NCBI RefSeq assembly: GCF_000002235.5
Contig: NW_022145607.1
Span: forward strand, 33,472,660 to 33,536,659
Reading direction: 5' to 3'
Length of the DNA stretch: 64,000 bases
Origin: Strongylocentrotus purpuratus
Lineage: Eukaryota > Echinodermata > Echinoidea > Camarodonta > Strongylocentrotidae
Shown here: positions 49,301 through 61,822 of the stretch, piece after piece
Layout: the number at the start of each line of letters is the position of its first letter
How positions within the stretch are numbered: the stretch's first letter is position 1
The notes under the pieces: model-generated
What the model saw: only the letters and a program-made list of their open reading frames with translations
Told to the model about the DNA's origin: nothing
The model's database searches: none
Translations under genes and position numbers: made by a program

Positions 49301-52300
49301 CTATAAGGTGAATGAGAAATGTGGGTTCAGCCCCATAGACCAACAGCCAAAAGGACCGGGAAATAAATGAATAAAAAAATACGGAAAAGGAGAAAGTTCC
49401 AAAAGTTCCACAAGACCGACAAAAAACGAGACTGACGAAACAAAGGAATTTACAAGGGAAGATAGAAAAGGTCTGCCTCGTGGGCCGCTGGTCCAGTAAA
49501 CTCTCAAAAAGTTGCTAGAAGGCCCACAAGACCTTACGTTGTCGGTCTAGTGGGCTGTAGCATAGAAATGTATCAGAATGCATTAACAAGATTATGAGCG
49601 TAATGCAAAGAAGGGCATACCGTCCAACAATCATGAGTTCAGTGTTCTTCGCCCTTGGCCGTAGTCGGCGCCATACATCCATGGTGAATATCGTACTTCC
49701 GCTGTTGAAAATGGATGTAAGTGAGCTCATGAGGGCAGCAATCATTACAGCCATCATCAGACCTTTAGCACCTGAATACAAGGAAAAGCGAAATACGATA
49801 AACCACTTCGGAGATAGCACTAGCACAAGTGACCCCAAATATCCACAGAACTTTTCTACATGGAGACGTCCCATTTTGTGCATTTTAGAATACTTACTGA
49901 ATAATCAGTGAAGGAGGTATAAAATGGCCTATTGGTATTTCTTCATTTGGTTTCGAGGCAGAAGAGCGTTACTCATATACTTTAACACAGAGTTAACGCC
50001 CTCCTGGCTCTGAAAAGACGGTATGGTATAGTGTACATTAATCTACTTTTGCCACTCTCCACCCAGGTGTTAAAAGGGTACGCGGTAGGATGCGAACGTT
50101 AACGTGGTTGGATTGGCACGAGTGCGCTCGCAAAATGGCGCCTGGCCGGAAAGCTCCTCAAGGAGCTGAACGTGTACACCATCGTGTGCGGATTAGAAAT
50201 TTGATTCAGAGACCGGGGTAAAAAATAATTACATTGCAAAGCGCTTAGAAACGTAGTATTAAAGGGATAGTTGAGTTCTGTTTTCAGACCCCAAATGCCT
50301 TCAAAGTGCATGGTTATTGCTCTTCTTTTTATCTATGACATTTCTAGTGCCCTTTGAGAACCTAAAATTGCTATGAAGGTAATTTTAGTCAATTTAGCCA
50401 AACATTAGCCGAAATTTAGCCAATACGATCACACCAATTCAGCTCCACTTTCAAAAAAATATGGTGACCGTTAATTAATTATTTAATTAAAAATAACAAT
50501 ACATTGGCCGGCTGGTTGTGCGTAACATACTTACCATCACGAAAATGCCCCCCAAAAAGCCAACATCGGCATTGGCTGAAATACGACGTAAAAGGCGCTA
50601 TTTCGTTATTTCAACGTTTTTTTTCAAGTTATCTAATATTTGTGGTGGTTCACAAGTATTAACAATCGTTATATTTATGGATATTTCAGCCGTCTCTGAA
50701 CGGATTTTGATCAAACAAAGATGATTTTGTCATTTAAATTGTATGTTCTTTCAAATTTGACACTCAGTTTTTCATTATCTCACAAATTTTTTTTTTTATA
50801 GCGCCCTCTGCAATAGAACTCAATTATCCCTTTAAGCGCTATACAATGTGACTATTATTATTATTATTATAATATCATTAATTTATCTTACCGACTGGCA
50901 TGAGTCTGAGTATAAGAAGAGGATAGGCAATATTTGAACAGGAGCTAGGATTCTGGCAGTACTCCATACAAGACTCGCTGTCCACGCAGGCAACCTCGTC
51001 TAGAGAATCAAGGAGAAAAGTGATAAAACAACATAACACTATTTGTCCTTACGTGTAATGGACGTTCCGAACATAACGCTTTGGCGGTTTTCGCCTCATT
51101 CTACTTTTTAAAATTTATTTACTGTATTGTTCTATTTGTATACTGCTAACCATTATTGTCAATGCGAAGGAAGTAAACAATGAGTTAAAAGCGTTATTCG
51201 TGGCCCGTCTAATAAAGATTTGTGATTAATCGTAACTTATTTGCGATTGATATCAGTCGCATAAGAGTTGGGAAACTGCACTGAAACTTGCGATTGATTG
51301 GCGGACTTCCGTATCAAGCTCTTCATAAGACGGGGCCCTGCTCTTGGCATAACTTTGTATTTTATTTATTATGTAAACACAGGACGAATAGATATATCAA
51401 AGCATATTACAACCTTTAGAGACAAAATTATATTACTGACCAACCACGAGGGAGATATGAAACTATATTGCCCAAGAATATTCACATTGCCCGAGTTGGA
51501 GAAGAGGGTAACAATAGCCTCTATATAGCATCATCATATCATATTAACTTAATACTATTTCTTAGCATCATTCATATCGGGTAGAAGTTAAAGAATGAAA
51601 GACAGCTGGGAATACATATTACGGAACGGTTTATACGACATGCATGCATATATGCTATGGCTAATAGCGATAAGTACTGAACGTTTCCAAGTGGTCATCT
51701 TGAGAAGCAGCACGGCTTGGATCGATGCGGGCAGAACACCACCACCTTGGGCGATCGTCACCCCACCAAAAGTTTGTTCAGTTCTTCGTCTTTAATTAAG
51801 CACGGCGAGCTGCAAGCGAGTTCCAAGTCATGTGCAGGCCTGTCCTAATCAGCTCGAGATGGCCAAATATCTCGCTATTTCAACTATTCCGATCGCAAAT
51901 TATCCAGTTAATTTGCGTCTTCATCAGCCCGAAGTTGCAATTAGCGAGATATTTGGTCGATACAATCATCCCAAGATATCTTAGGCCAGTTTGCAAAATA
52001 TCCCGCTATTTGTACGGTGCGTCCTCACCAGCCCAAAGACTGCACTATGCGCGAACGCTAATTTCTCGAGCTCGAGGTCGAGTCTGATGAAGACGCGATT
52101 TGTATTTTGTAACTTCGGGAGTATTTCCCAAATCAGAAATAGCGGGATATTTGGCAATCTCGAGCAGATGAAGGCAGGCCTCATTGTTTTTCATAACATC
52201 GCCCATGCTTACCTGTGTATAGAACCCTTGCAATCATACCCGGCATAACGATAAGAAATTGAGGTAGAAGTTTGAGCCAACCAGCCACCAGAGAGCCTCC

Positions 52301-55300
52301 CTTGGCGTGAGTTACGTTCTTAGCGGCGAGAGAACGCTGCACGATAACCTGTACGTGGGGCAGAAGGTAGAAGATTGAACATAATTATTTAGTTGATCAG
52401 GTGGACGTTTCATGAAACAATTAGTCGGGGTTTTTCACCGCCTTACATCATTTTCACCGACATTTTTATTGTCATCGACTATTTTCCAGGCCTCTGATTG
52501 GTCAAATTTAGATTGATCGTCCATTGGTCAATTAATCCTTCTTTCTTTCATTCATCAATTTATTCATTCATTCAAGCATTTTACTGTTTTGTCTTCAATT
52601 TACTGACCCGTCAAATCACTCTTTCCCTTTTCTGTTTTCTTATTTTTTTCTTAATCAACCGATCAATCAACTCAGACATGTACAGTCTCCCAGGTCTGTA
52701 TAAGAACGTAGTATGGTCCTGTACATCGTAGTAACAACGTAGTAGAAGCGACCAAGAGGTCGCGGCATTGGTCTATATTTGTAATCGTAGTGGCAACGAG
52801 TCAGCTGCGCTTTTGACGTAGAATCTTCGCAGTACAGCCGTGATGTAGTCTTTAATTTGACAAATTGCTGGATTCAGACGGAGACAATGCCCCGAGTTGT
52901 AAACTTTTTCAGAACGGGGTGGTCGGCATGGTCTTCGTAAGATCGCAATTATGTTTGACCGGGGTATAAGAAACAGGGTATTTCCTATAACATAACGGTA
53001 GGGTAAAATTTGATTACGTACCTGATCTGTACACCAATACCAAACCCCAATGACCATGATACCAATGATGGTGCCGGGCCAGGGCTGGTCAGAGGTGAGG
53101 GGGTGCCTCATCATACTAAAGGCATCCTCCCTCGGGTATCCGCAGCTGGTATTGGTATCGGTATCATTGAGAACGGAGGATGGGATGGCGAGCATGTACT
53201 CCAACCGGAGACCCTCCAGACCACCGATCTCCGTGAAACCTGAACGAGAATAATAATAATAATATTAATTATAATAACAATTATCATAATAACAACAATA
53301 CTAATATTGATGATAATAATGATATTAATAATAACAATAATGACGATAGTTATACTAATTATTAAAATAAAAATTCTACTAATAATAAAAAGAACTATAA
53401 TTGGGTAATATTGACCAACGGTATCGAAGCAATTGCCAAGTACCCATTTACACCTGGGTGTAGAGTGGCAAATGTGGATTAACCTCTTACTAAACGATTC
53501 TAGCGCTCGGTAGGGAATCGAACCCTCAACCCATGCATTGAGAGTCAAGTGCCTGAACCACTACACTACGACACCTCCACATACAACGACACCTCCTACC
53601 ATGCCACCATGTCAAACTTTTTAGATATATGTCAGTCTACGAAAACATGATAAAATTAAAATGGCGGCATGGAGGATCTGATAATTTATGACTGTAATCT
53701 GTACAGGAAGAGCGAGGGTTCACATGAAAATGGCCTTTTAAAAGTGACATTTTCGAGTCGGACAGCTTCCTGATCAAAACGGCCTTCATTCAACGCAGCC
53801 GGGACATCCCAATACACCGATAGCCAACAAGGCCAACAACTAAATACGAGACTAACAATCTGGTGAACCCTCAAAAAAAGCTTTTAGAAGGCCCACATGT
53901 TGGTCTCGTGGGCTGTCGGTCTCAGAAGTTTCGCTATATAGATCAACGTTGTCGGTCTCATGGACCGAAGCCCGACATTGCAGCCAACAGCATGCTGTCT
54001 CAAAGTTCACGCATGTTCACTGATGCGGAACTTGTCTCGTTAACGGAGGACAACCATTGTCCTTCAGAAACGACTGTCCCCCGTTTACTGTTTACTCCCA
54101 CTTTTAAAAAGAGGGGTAACTCGTGCCCTCCTCCAATCTTTCCGAATACAACCTGTTCAATTGGATGTATTGAGATGTGAGTGATTACATCACAAATATA
54201 AAAGCTATAATATAGGACATGTACATCCGGCCACAAAAGTAAGGACTTTTAGATTTGCGTGGACTGACGTGTGACGTAAATTCAAGGCAGTGCATTAAAA
54301 GGACGTCGATCGTAGCAATCCACGTTGTGGTTGTGCAAATCTAAAAGTCCCTAGTGACCGGCAGCAAAAGCGTAAATATGAATGATTGACTTACTGATGA
54401 CCATGAGGGCGATACCGCCGATGACCATGACGAAGGATTGTAGGGTGTCGGTATAGATGACTGCTGCAAGGCCACCTAAACAAAGAAAAACAAATATGTT
54501 CACTTTAAAGCCTGTCTGCACTAGTTTGTCCAGGAGGGATTAGACCTCCCTGCATGGTCACTGACAGGTGGTTATCTCGATCAAATCAGCTCTCAATTAA
54601 CATAAGAAAAAGGGGATCATAGGGGACCAACAGGTACATTGTTTGCTATATAAAGGGTGATTGTAGCTACAAGTACTGCAGTCCCGCTACTTTTTAACAT
54701 TATTGTTGTGTCCGTTGATATATTTCATGTAATGAGTTCCGCATGCTTTTTCTCTCGGCTCGCTAACTCTTTAATCCCCTTCACTTTTCCCCAATTTTTT
54801 GTTTAACTGTTATTTGTCTTTCTAATTGGCAGGTGGTGTGGTGAACTCTCAATTTGTCTCATTTGATATTGTTTTAATTTCAATCGAGAGACTGGTAATG
54901 GCAACTATATGCCTTACCAAAGGGCACTAGCGCATCGCCTCAGTTGGTTTCGAACCCGGGTCGCTGGATTACGAGACCACTGCTCTATCAACTGAGCTAA
55001 ACACCTTCAGACCCCGCTATATTTTTTCTCTCCCTCCTGTCCTTCTTCAATTTCTTTCTCTTCTTCTTCTTCTTCTTCTTCTTTCTAAATGTTTTACTCC
55101 ATACTCCTCTAAATAAGACTTCTTTGTTTCTCCCATTTCTCTCATCTTCTTCCTCATCGTCTATTTCTTCATCGTCTTCTTCTTTTTTTGTAAATGCTTC
55201 ACCTTATTTCAGCGTGTATTTTTTTAACCATCTCTTTCTTTAATATCTCATTGTTATCTTATTATCTCATCTTCGTTTTTACAGCTTTTGTGTTTAATGG

Positions 55301-58300
55301 CGATGGTAAAGAATATAATAAAATAAAACTCTCTGACCTGTGATCGTGTAGACGGCAGTTACAGCCAGAAGAATGAAAATAGAAGCATAGATATTCCAGT
55401 TGAATGCTTGCTGGATAAAGATGGCACCAGCATAGATATCCACCTGTTATGATAACAAAAAATCAGACAATATAATTGGTTATTGGTCTAACACGTGTTC
55501 GTAAAAAGGCAAAACGATTGGCTTACACTTATATGTCAATCACGCATCCATAAAAATGACCGCATATAATGTTTGGCCATATAGAGGACGATCATGTGTT
55601 TGGAAAAGTCAATAGGATTGGATATGGTCTGATCACATAACGGACCCTCTCAACTTCGAACTTTTTTACCATTTAGATCAGGTTTTTACCATTTAGGACG
55701 ATCTAAACGTTTCATTTGTTTTAATTTGTAAAACTAATTGCATTATAACAACAACAAAAAACCTGTTATCGTTTCTTATACAACAATTCTATTTTAGAGA
55801 ACCTTTTCGAGACTTTCTTACCGATATTTTTGTGAACACGTAGAGAAACAAGGCTGAAAGGGACATGAAAATTCTCAAGCGTTGACCACCGAACCTCACC
55901 CGGAGGTACTCGGGCATCGTGTAGACCTAGGAAAAAAAGTACAAAGAGAGATTAATGTCCGAGAAATAGTTTTTAATAGTAATTTTATAACAGAGTTTTA
56001 TTGTAATAACAGATGCCTTTTAGTTTAATGGACGTTCTGGCATCAATAACAATCGGTAGATTCAAGGGGTTAAGACCACCATGGACCTATTATTCGAAGT
56101 AGGTCCATGGTGAGACGAAATGGTAGCCTACTGAAGTACTTTTGAAAGAAAGAAAGAGAGAGAGGGAGAGGGGGAAAGGGACACAGAGAGAAGGAGAGAC
56201 TGAGAGAGAACAAGAGGAGCCAAAAGAGACAAAAGAAAGAAGAGACAGAGAGAATGAGAGAGAGAGAGAGAGGTAATGAGAAAGAGGGAGAGAGAGAGAG
56301 AACATATTGCCTCCCCTGGTCAGATAATTCTGAATCCGCCCCTCACTCAGCGGGGGAAATCCATTCTATTAGAAAATAGATTTCTTCCCAGGGTCCTCTC
56401 CCATCCCAACCCCGCTGAGAGAGCCAGGTTCCCCGATATGGTTCCCGGGTAAAATTACTGTTGGGGGGAAAATCCCCCTTTCGGATAATAATTCTGCCTC
56501 TGAAAGCCAATAACATTTCCAACACCCCAAGATCAAAGTAGGTGAAGTACCATGTTTCGCATTATTTGCAGTATAGAAGTATTTCAGCATGGACATAGTA
56601 GGTCCATGATATATTTGGCTGTTACACATAATGTTTCACTTTTATCGCGTCTTTTATTGCCCTCGGTATTTGGAAACATTCTTCATGTCTCGAGGACAAT
56701 TACCCCAAGGACATGACCACCCCCCACATAGAGCTTCACTTGTGATGACCCTTAGGTAATGAAGCTCCAAATAAACCATCTGGACAATATTATAAGCCCT
56801 TATGACAATCCTCGGATTAACAACTACATTAGGAAGTATAACCTCTCGAAAACCTACCCGTCGAGAATACAAGATAAACCCTGCAAAATTCATTGTATAC
56901 CTGTATTCCCCGTGCAGATAATATCAGATCCAGTTATGCAGGTTTACAATCAATTATTCGCTTCGCATCGACAAGTAAACACGGTAATAGCATCAAACCT
57001 TATCACGAAGACAATTTAAAAGCCATCCAAACAAAGTTATATGGCGTATAAGGAAGAACACGACACATCTAAACATTTTGCTCTGCTTTGATATGTCTAC
57101 CAAAGATTTTTTATTCACACTGTGTCGTTGTACGAGGAGTCGTTTGCGATTATTACATCTTTAAATTTACTATTTTAAAGTCTTATTTACCCTGTGATTC
57201 TACATTTCTAATTGAAAAGTAATCTTTTAAAATAAGAACCGTATGTAAGCTAAAATGTTTCTTAATAGTAGCACAATTCAAAGCTGACACTTATATTAAG
57301 TCTTAAAATAAAAAATAAATGAAAGGAAATAAAGCAAATAAAAAAGAAGAAGAAAGAGATAACGACATCCTTTTGTATTACTTACTCCTGAAGATACGTA
57401 GACGGGTAGAAATATCCAACCAAGAAGCAAAATGGCAAATGCTGCCTGTAAGAGAAAATTAGAGTGACAATTTTACCATCAACATGAAATGTCAGCATAT
57501 GAAAGGGGTATATAAATAAATATGAGCCATTGGTCAGTTCACTCATCAGGATAATTTGATTGAAACGACTGGCACCTCGATACTCAGACTATAAACGCCG
57601 TGCTAAACTGAAAAAGTATCCATTATTGCAATATTGCGCCCTCTTTCTACTGATCCGAGGCAAGATACTTACAATCAATGACAATGAATGAATACAAAGA
57701 AAGAAATACAAGATTAAATGCTATTAACAAAAAAGTTATTAGAGTAATACAACTTAAATTACTCAGAAAAAAATCATATGGAAGCATTTATGTAAACGAT
57801 ATTGTGCGTTGACTAACATGTGAAATAGTTCAAATATTTGGCAACTCGTGATTCAGACTATCACATGCAAAATTAAGCAGACACATTTTTGTTTTGTTCT
57901 CGAACTTCTTGTTTCCGTGTCACATTTATTAAAATAAAACGTTGAAAGATAAGGTTTTTTGCACTATACGGCTTGCCATTTCTGAACAATAGTATTATTA
58001 ATACAAACAAAGTTACCATGATTTCATAGGCGGCCACTGCTACTCCGGCTGCAGCTCCGGTGCCTGCGAGACCGATGAAATGACCAGTTCCGATGTTACT
58101 CGCAAATAATGACGCCCCAATCTGAATTTAAAAAAAAATAATAAAGCAAGATTAAAATATGGATCAAGATAATCTGAGTGGCATTCTTTTAAAATTATAC
58201 TTTTCAAGTAATAATGATGTATGATTTTCATAATTTTGGGGTAATATGTATCTTGATACAATTAGAACTATACTTCTTCCTGAAGGTGAACACTGTATCT

Positions 58301-59730
58301 ATTCACAATTAGTTTAACAAAAATAGTCCTAGTGTAATGCAAGTGCCTTTAGTGATGCCCTTTAAAGCATAACCACCCGTAACCACTAATCAGATGTTTG
58401 AATATAATTGTTATTACACAGCTTGGTAGGTAACAAAGGATAATTCTAAATTCTCAATTTCTCACATTTTTGAAACTCATTAGATATTTGAAATCACTTC
58501 TAGGTGTCGATAACCACATAAGTTTATGCCTGTAACATGTCAGATTATTGTGGTATCTTGCATATGGACATCCTTTCATTGTCTGTTTAATTTTGTTGAA
58601 ATAATCTCAGCTCAACTTACCGGCAACCATAACATCGAGCGCCCGGCGAGGAAATACCCACTGGCATTGCTCCTGTTCGTCTTGTACATAGACTGGGAAC
58701 AGAGATATCAATAATAACGGAACAGTTTATCAAATTTATTAGAATCGGTCAATAATTTGATACGCATTTTATCAGATAAATACTCATGAAAATACTTATT
58801 AAGATAAGCAATACGATCCATCATATCAATTGAGTGTATAGTTCTTTTTCTTCGATTATTAAATTTTTGCTGTAGCGGGGAAGAAAAAATATCATAATCG
58901 ACAACGTTAGGTTGTTATTGCTTATGCATCATTTGTTTTACATAATACTTACACTGATTGTGGGCGGGGGCCTTGCGTATCCTGCCAATAACCTATGCAC
59001 AAACTACAGTGTGTTGAAGGCAGTCGGGAAGAACCATTTACAGATTTAATTTTCCAATATATGACTGGTGCATTTACCAATTAGTGTTGATTGATAGCCA
59101 AACATCTTTGCCAAGATTGTTTCATCGTTGTTACGAGCCACCTGCTGCTAAAGCGGAACCACTGAATTTCCGTCGTGTGTCCATCTTAATTATTCTATTT
59201 TCATGATCTTTAGCTTCACCAATGTTTACAATACTCCCCAGTAAACAAAGCACCGTAGGTAGTACAGTGGCATTATAAAGATGTTTATGCAACAGTTATA
59301 TCGTACACGAAGACATATAATGTGAAACAAAACCACAACGTAATCATCTCAAAAGAACTAATCTTTATGTTTGTTTTTATTCGTCGTTATAATGTTGGTC
59401 AATTTTACTGGAAATTAGCCCTGGGGCTGAGAATGAGAATTCTGAGACCAATACATTCTATTTTGATTCACTTTGTTATTCGTAATGTGCCAAGGAAATG
59501 GTTTGATAACAAATGATTTATGATCACATCTCAATTGTCATTATTACAAATTTACATTCGAAGTCTTTCGAAATATAAACAAAGCGTTTAATTATAAAGC
59601 ATTACAAAAAACGAGTGATCATAATTCGAACAAAAGTTTGGTAAATCAATAAAATGGAGAAAGAACAGAAAGAGAAGGGAGATTGAAAGAGAGTGTGGTA
59701 GAGAGGGAGTGTGTGATAGAGAGGGGAGAG

Positions 59731-59768
<38 letters not shown>

Positions 59769-61071
59769 GTAGAAAAGTCCAAGGGGGGGGGGGGGGTTAA
59801 AGAGAAAAGAAGGAGAAGAGCACGGGAAGTTGAACATTACAAGTCGAATTCCAAATGTCACGAGCCTCCGTTCAGACCTGATTTATTAGGTTTGGAACAA
59901 TTAAACGCTTCAAATCATGTTGCACATGATCACCAGTTACGATAATCAAGGAATTTATGCCAGGGAGCTATAATACAATGTAGCTCCATATTTACACATT
60001 ATGTTTCTATTACGTTACGTACTATACATTTGCATCCAACTGACTTGTTACACAACAAACCTTGAAAATCACAACGTGTACCGTTTTTTACAGTTTTATT
60101 GCTCCTATTGGCTGAGATAGTGGGCAGGGAAAAGGGTCATATAACGACACAATAACGGCGTAGAACATTTTACGTTATCCACAATTTATTTTTATTACAA
60201 ATTTGCGCTCTATAGTATCCTTGAATCCGTTAGTGATTAAGCCTCTATTGAAACTCTAACAAGAAGATGATAATGTGGCAATGAGAACATAATTTCTTCA
60301 ACTTATATTATCCGTCTGCAAACATATCAAGGCTATTAAAGTGCACCGGTAACATTGTTGAAGGTTGAGGAAAAACCTGCCAATTTTTTGTATGAAATTA
60401 ATAATGTTACTCATTATATACCTCTCTAACATGCAAACAAGCCTGGATTTTGTACCTAGATGTAGGATACTTTTTGGTCATATTGCAGATCTGCAATGTC
60501 TTAACCACGCAAACACAATTAGTTGTGCAGTTTTTATGGGGAAAAACAGGAGATCTCAATTATGTACCGGAGAAACGTACGTTGAAAACAACATTTTCGA
60601 GGATTTTCATTTTGTATAAGCTAGTAAAGCTTGGGAAATCATGACCTTGTCGATCATTTGGAATTGTAATCAATCTAATATAAATGAATTTTATCTCAGT
60701 GTCCGACTGAATTTCGTTGACGAATAATTGTCCGGTCTTATAACTTTAAGAACATGCTTTTGACTTTGTTAATACTCGTACACAATTTGAATGGTTCCAT
60801 TGTTTTGACAATACTCACTAAATACCTAAAATTCACCACTTCAATTTAGTGAGTGGACTTAATTCATGGGTACATTTTTATTTCTATTTCACCAACTTTT
60901 CAAAACATTTCATTGACAAACTTTTCTGTACTACCAAGAAATAAAGCAAAGTGTCCGGTAGGAATAGGTTAATGCATCATACACACTCACCCATAATCCC
61001 ACAATGATGACGAATATGAAGTAGAGAACGATGATGATGATGTCGGCCGTGGCAAGGGACCCCTCTGCCAT
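43408..61071 (-). CDS. SLC5 sodium/sugar cotransporter (SGLT type), 15 exons
   Basis: Exons from 5': 60991-61071, 58621-58692, 58017-58121, 57386-57445, 55822-55926, 55338-55443, 54395-54475, 53022-53239, 52213-52348, 50892-50999, 49621-49771, 46561-46729, 45170-45385, 44002-44221, 43408-43595. All junctions are GT-AG with matching phases. The product has 671 residues, close to human SGLT1. The start AAGATGG is a strong context. Family text: [63 protein letters not shown] and GAFWGL. Residues matching the SGLT1 sugar site are present: N60, H65, E84, Y271, W272, Q432. Such proteins move sugar with Na+ across the plasma membrane through about 14 helices. The acidic linker (about 540-610) precedes the last helix. 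The exact paralogue (SLC5A1/A9-like) and substrate cannot be fixed here. Confidence 0.96.
44384..44530. repeat. Repeat tail fragment
   Basis: ATGATAATAATAATAATAG, a TTTATATAGTGCTTAATACG segment and AACACCGTCTCTTATTTCTC resemble the 3' tails of the SINE/LINE family seen elsewhere in the window. It lies in the intron between exons 13 and 14. Confidence 0.4.
44971..45158. mobile_element. TTAA-flanked miniature element, family A (188 bp), next to a splice donor
   Basis: The right end, in reverse complement, starts AGCCCCACTGTACTAC after TTAA (45159-45162). The left end is altered (ATACCGTCTGCACTAG). The TTAA begins at intron position +8 of the donor of SLC5 exon 13. Confidence 0.85.
45495..45540. 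promoter_or_regulatory. Two adjacent perfect palindromes sharing AATGACCGGTCATT
   Basis: CTAATGACCGGTCATTAG (45495-45512) and a 26 bp palindrome with arm TTTGATAATGACC (45515-45540) stand two bases apart. They are about 110 bp 5' of the exon 13 acceptor of the SLC5 gene. Protein binding is only a guess. Confidence 0.5.
45905..46550. repeat. (GA)n tracts in SLC5 intron 12
   Basis: GA-rich runs at about 45990-46110 and 46287-46545. The second ends about 20 bp from the exon 12 donor. Confidence 0.95.
46830..47040. repeat. Poly-C, A-rich and (TA)n patch in an SLC5 intron
   Basis: A C run at 46870-46880, repeated TCGGGNAAAAAA units and (TA)n at 46959-46980. Confidence 0.7.
47285..47365 (-). mobile_element. 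tRNA-derived SINE head
   Basis: The minus strand shows an A-box-like TATTCAGTTGGATACC and a B box GGTTCGAGTCCCGG with about 35 nt between. The fold is too poor for a tRNA. Confidence 0.45.
48190..48545. repeat. Direct repeat in an SLC5 intron
   Basis: Copies at about 48190-48270 and 48449-48540 share ATATTTGAAGGTATGCTCTA, CAATATCGC and AAACGGTTTTAGGTTTT. Confidence 0.75.
48612..49142. mobile_element. TTAA-flanked element, family C (531 bp)
   Basis: TTAA at 48608-48611 and 49143-49146. The ends are AGGGAGTTGGTAACATTGTT and, inverted, AGTGACTCGTTAAAATTGTT. Related single ends occur at 4307 and 60341 (TTAA then AGTGCACCGGTAACATTGTT). Confidence 0.7.
49290..49560. repeat. Dispersed repeat with GAAGGCCCACA motif
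   Basis: AGAAGGCCCACAAGAC, TCTCAAAAAG and GTCGGTCTAGTGGGCTG recur with changes at 53850-53970 and, in part, at 63780-63990. It lies just 3' of SLC5 exon 11. Confidence 0.55.
50045..50880 (+). mobile_element. SINE interrupted by a TTAA element
   Basis: The body CACTCTCCACCCAGGTGTTA (50053) and GGTAGGATGCGAA lead to GCAAAGCGCTTAGAAACG. The tail resumes after 50835 as GCGCTATACAATGTGACT and (ATT)n. Compared with the uninterrupted tail at 19996, the break lies exactly at a TTAA. Confidence 0.8.
50263..50831. mobile_element. TTAA-flanked element, family D (569 bp), nested in a SINE
   Basis: TTAA at 50259-50262 and 50832-50835. The ends AGGGATAGTTGAGTTCTG and, inverted, AGGGATAATTGAGTTCT match almost fully. 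It lacks a transposase and appears younger than the SINE. Confidence 0.9.
51835..52181. mobile_element. Foldback element beside SLC5 exon 9
   Basis: The left arm begins AGGCCTGTCCTAATCAGCTC. The right arm, inverted, begins AGGCCTGCCTTCATCTGCTC. Both go on through GAGAT(T/G)GCCAAATATC and into CTATTT. The right arm ends about 30 bp from the exon 9 donor edge (52213). Confidence 0.75.
53241..53577 (-). mobile_element. tRNA-derived SINE touching the exon 8 acceptor
   Basis: On the minus strand an A box (TAGTGTAGTGGTTCAGG, 53552-53568) and a B box (GGGTTCGATTCCC, 53512-53525) are followed by the shared body (CACTCTACACCCAGGTGTAA). A long (TTA)-rich tail then runs down to the exon 8 acceptor at 53240. 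Confidence 0.8.
54242..54351. mobile_element. TA-flanked miniature element, family B (110 bp)
   Basis: The ends AGGACTTTTAGATTTGCGTG and the inverse of GCAAATCTAAAAGTCC are flanked by TA. It sits about 45 bp from the 3' edge of SLC5 exon 7. Confidence 0.85.
54509..54693. mobile_element. TTAA-flanked miniature element, family A (185 bp)
   Basis: TTAA at 54505-54508 and 54694-54697. The interior GGGATTAGACCTCC and AGGGGACCAACAGG match the other copies. It lies about 35 bp upstream (sense) of exon 7. Confidence 0.8.
54938..55006 (-). mobile_element. tRNA-like SINE head
   Basis: The minus strand has an A box TTAGCTCAGTTGATAGAGC and a B box CCGGGTTCGAAACC. The anticodon loop would read CGT, but the anticodon stem pairs at only three positions, so a working tRNA is unlikely. 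Confidence 0.5.
56085..56300. repeat. Palindrome and (GA)n tract in an SLC5 intron
   Basis: ACCATGGACCTA and its inverse TAGGTCCATGGT (56079-56112) are followed by a GA-rich stretch (56147-56300) and a GAATCCGCCCCT repeat edge. Confidence 0.75.
59650..59800. repeat. (GA)n tract and G run in SLC5 intron 1
   Basis: (GA)n at 59732-59764, then a G run at 59783-59796. Confidence 0.9.
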
Positions 61072-61309
61072 CTTGTTCTGTTCCAGACAGCTGAACTGTT
61101 ACAAGACAGTTCGATGACTTGCTCAACAGGTTGCGAACTGAGGAATGAGGAGTGCTGGGAAAACAAGGGACTGTTATTATGGGAGGCGCGCAGGAGGTGT
61201 GTCTCCCGGCCTGTACTGCACTACTCACCGTTGGCCACGTTATGAATAGGAGGGAGGTAGGGGTTAAGGGGGTGTGGGGGGGGGGGATAGAGGGAGAATG
61301 TGAGTGCGC

Positions 61310-61569
61310 GTGTGTACGTGTGGGTGAGAGAGAGAGAGAGAGAGAGAGAGGGGAAAAGGTCGACTCAACTCACTTAGAGAGGGTGCGTGTGTGTGTGTGT
61401 GTGTATGTGTGTGTGAGAGAGAGAGAGATAGAGAGAGCGACAGAGAGAGAGAGATATGAAAAGAGAGAGAGAGAGAGAGAGAGAAGATGAGAGGGGTGAA
61501 GGAAAGAGGGAGAAAAGGGAGAGGAAGATCGAGAAGGGAGAATGTGTGTGCGCGTGTGTACGTGTGGAT

Positions 61570-61604
<35 letters not shown>

Positions 61605-61625
61605 GGGGGGGGGGGGAGGTCGACT
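61310..61625. repeat. GA/GT repeats upstream of the SLC5 start
   Basis: (GA)n at 61325-61350, (GT)n at 61387-61413, more GA at 61414-61486 and 61568-61592, and a G run at 61593-61616. A direct repeat (GAGAATGTGTGTGCGCGTGT-type and GTCGACTC(A/G)(A/C)CTCACTTAGAG) recurs at 61290-61385 and 61536-61642. It lies 240-550 bp 5' of the SLC5 ATG. Confidence 0.9.
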
Positions 61626-61822
61626 CGCCTCACTTAGAGAGGGGCGCTGCGTGGGGAGAGAAGGAAGACAAAATCCCCTAGCCCCACAGAGCGGATGTAC
61701 TTGTTTCGTAATTCACTTAGGAACAATTTCCTTTATATCTTTCATTCCTTTCTGGATTGTACCTCACCCCATTTGGTTTGTTGTTGACAGTCATGATCGA
61801 ACCAACCTTTCCCTCCATCGCC

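Noticed and set aside
54938-55006. A functional tRNA-Thr (CGT)
   Set aside because: A and B boxes are present, but the anticodon and acceptor stems do not pair well; a SINE head is more likely.
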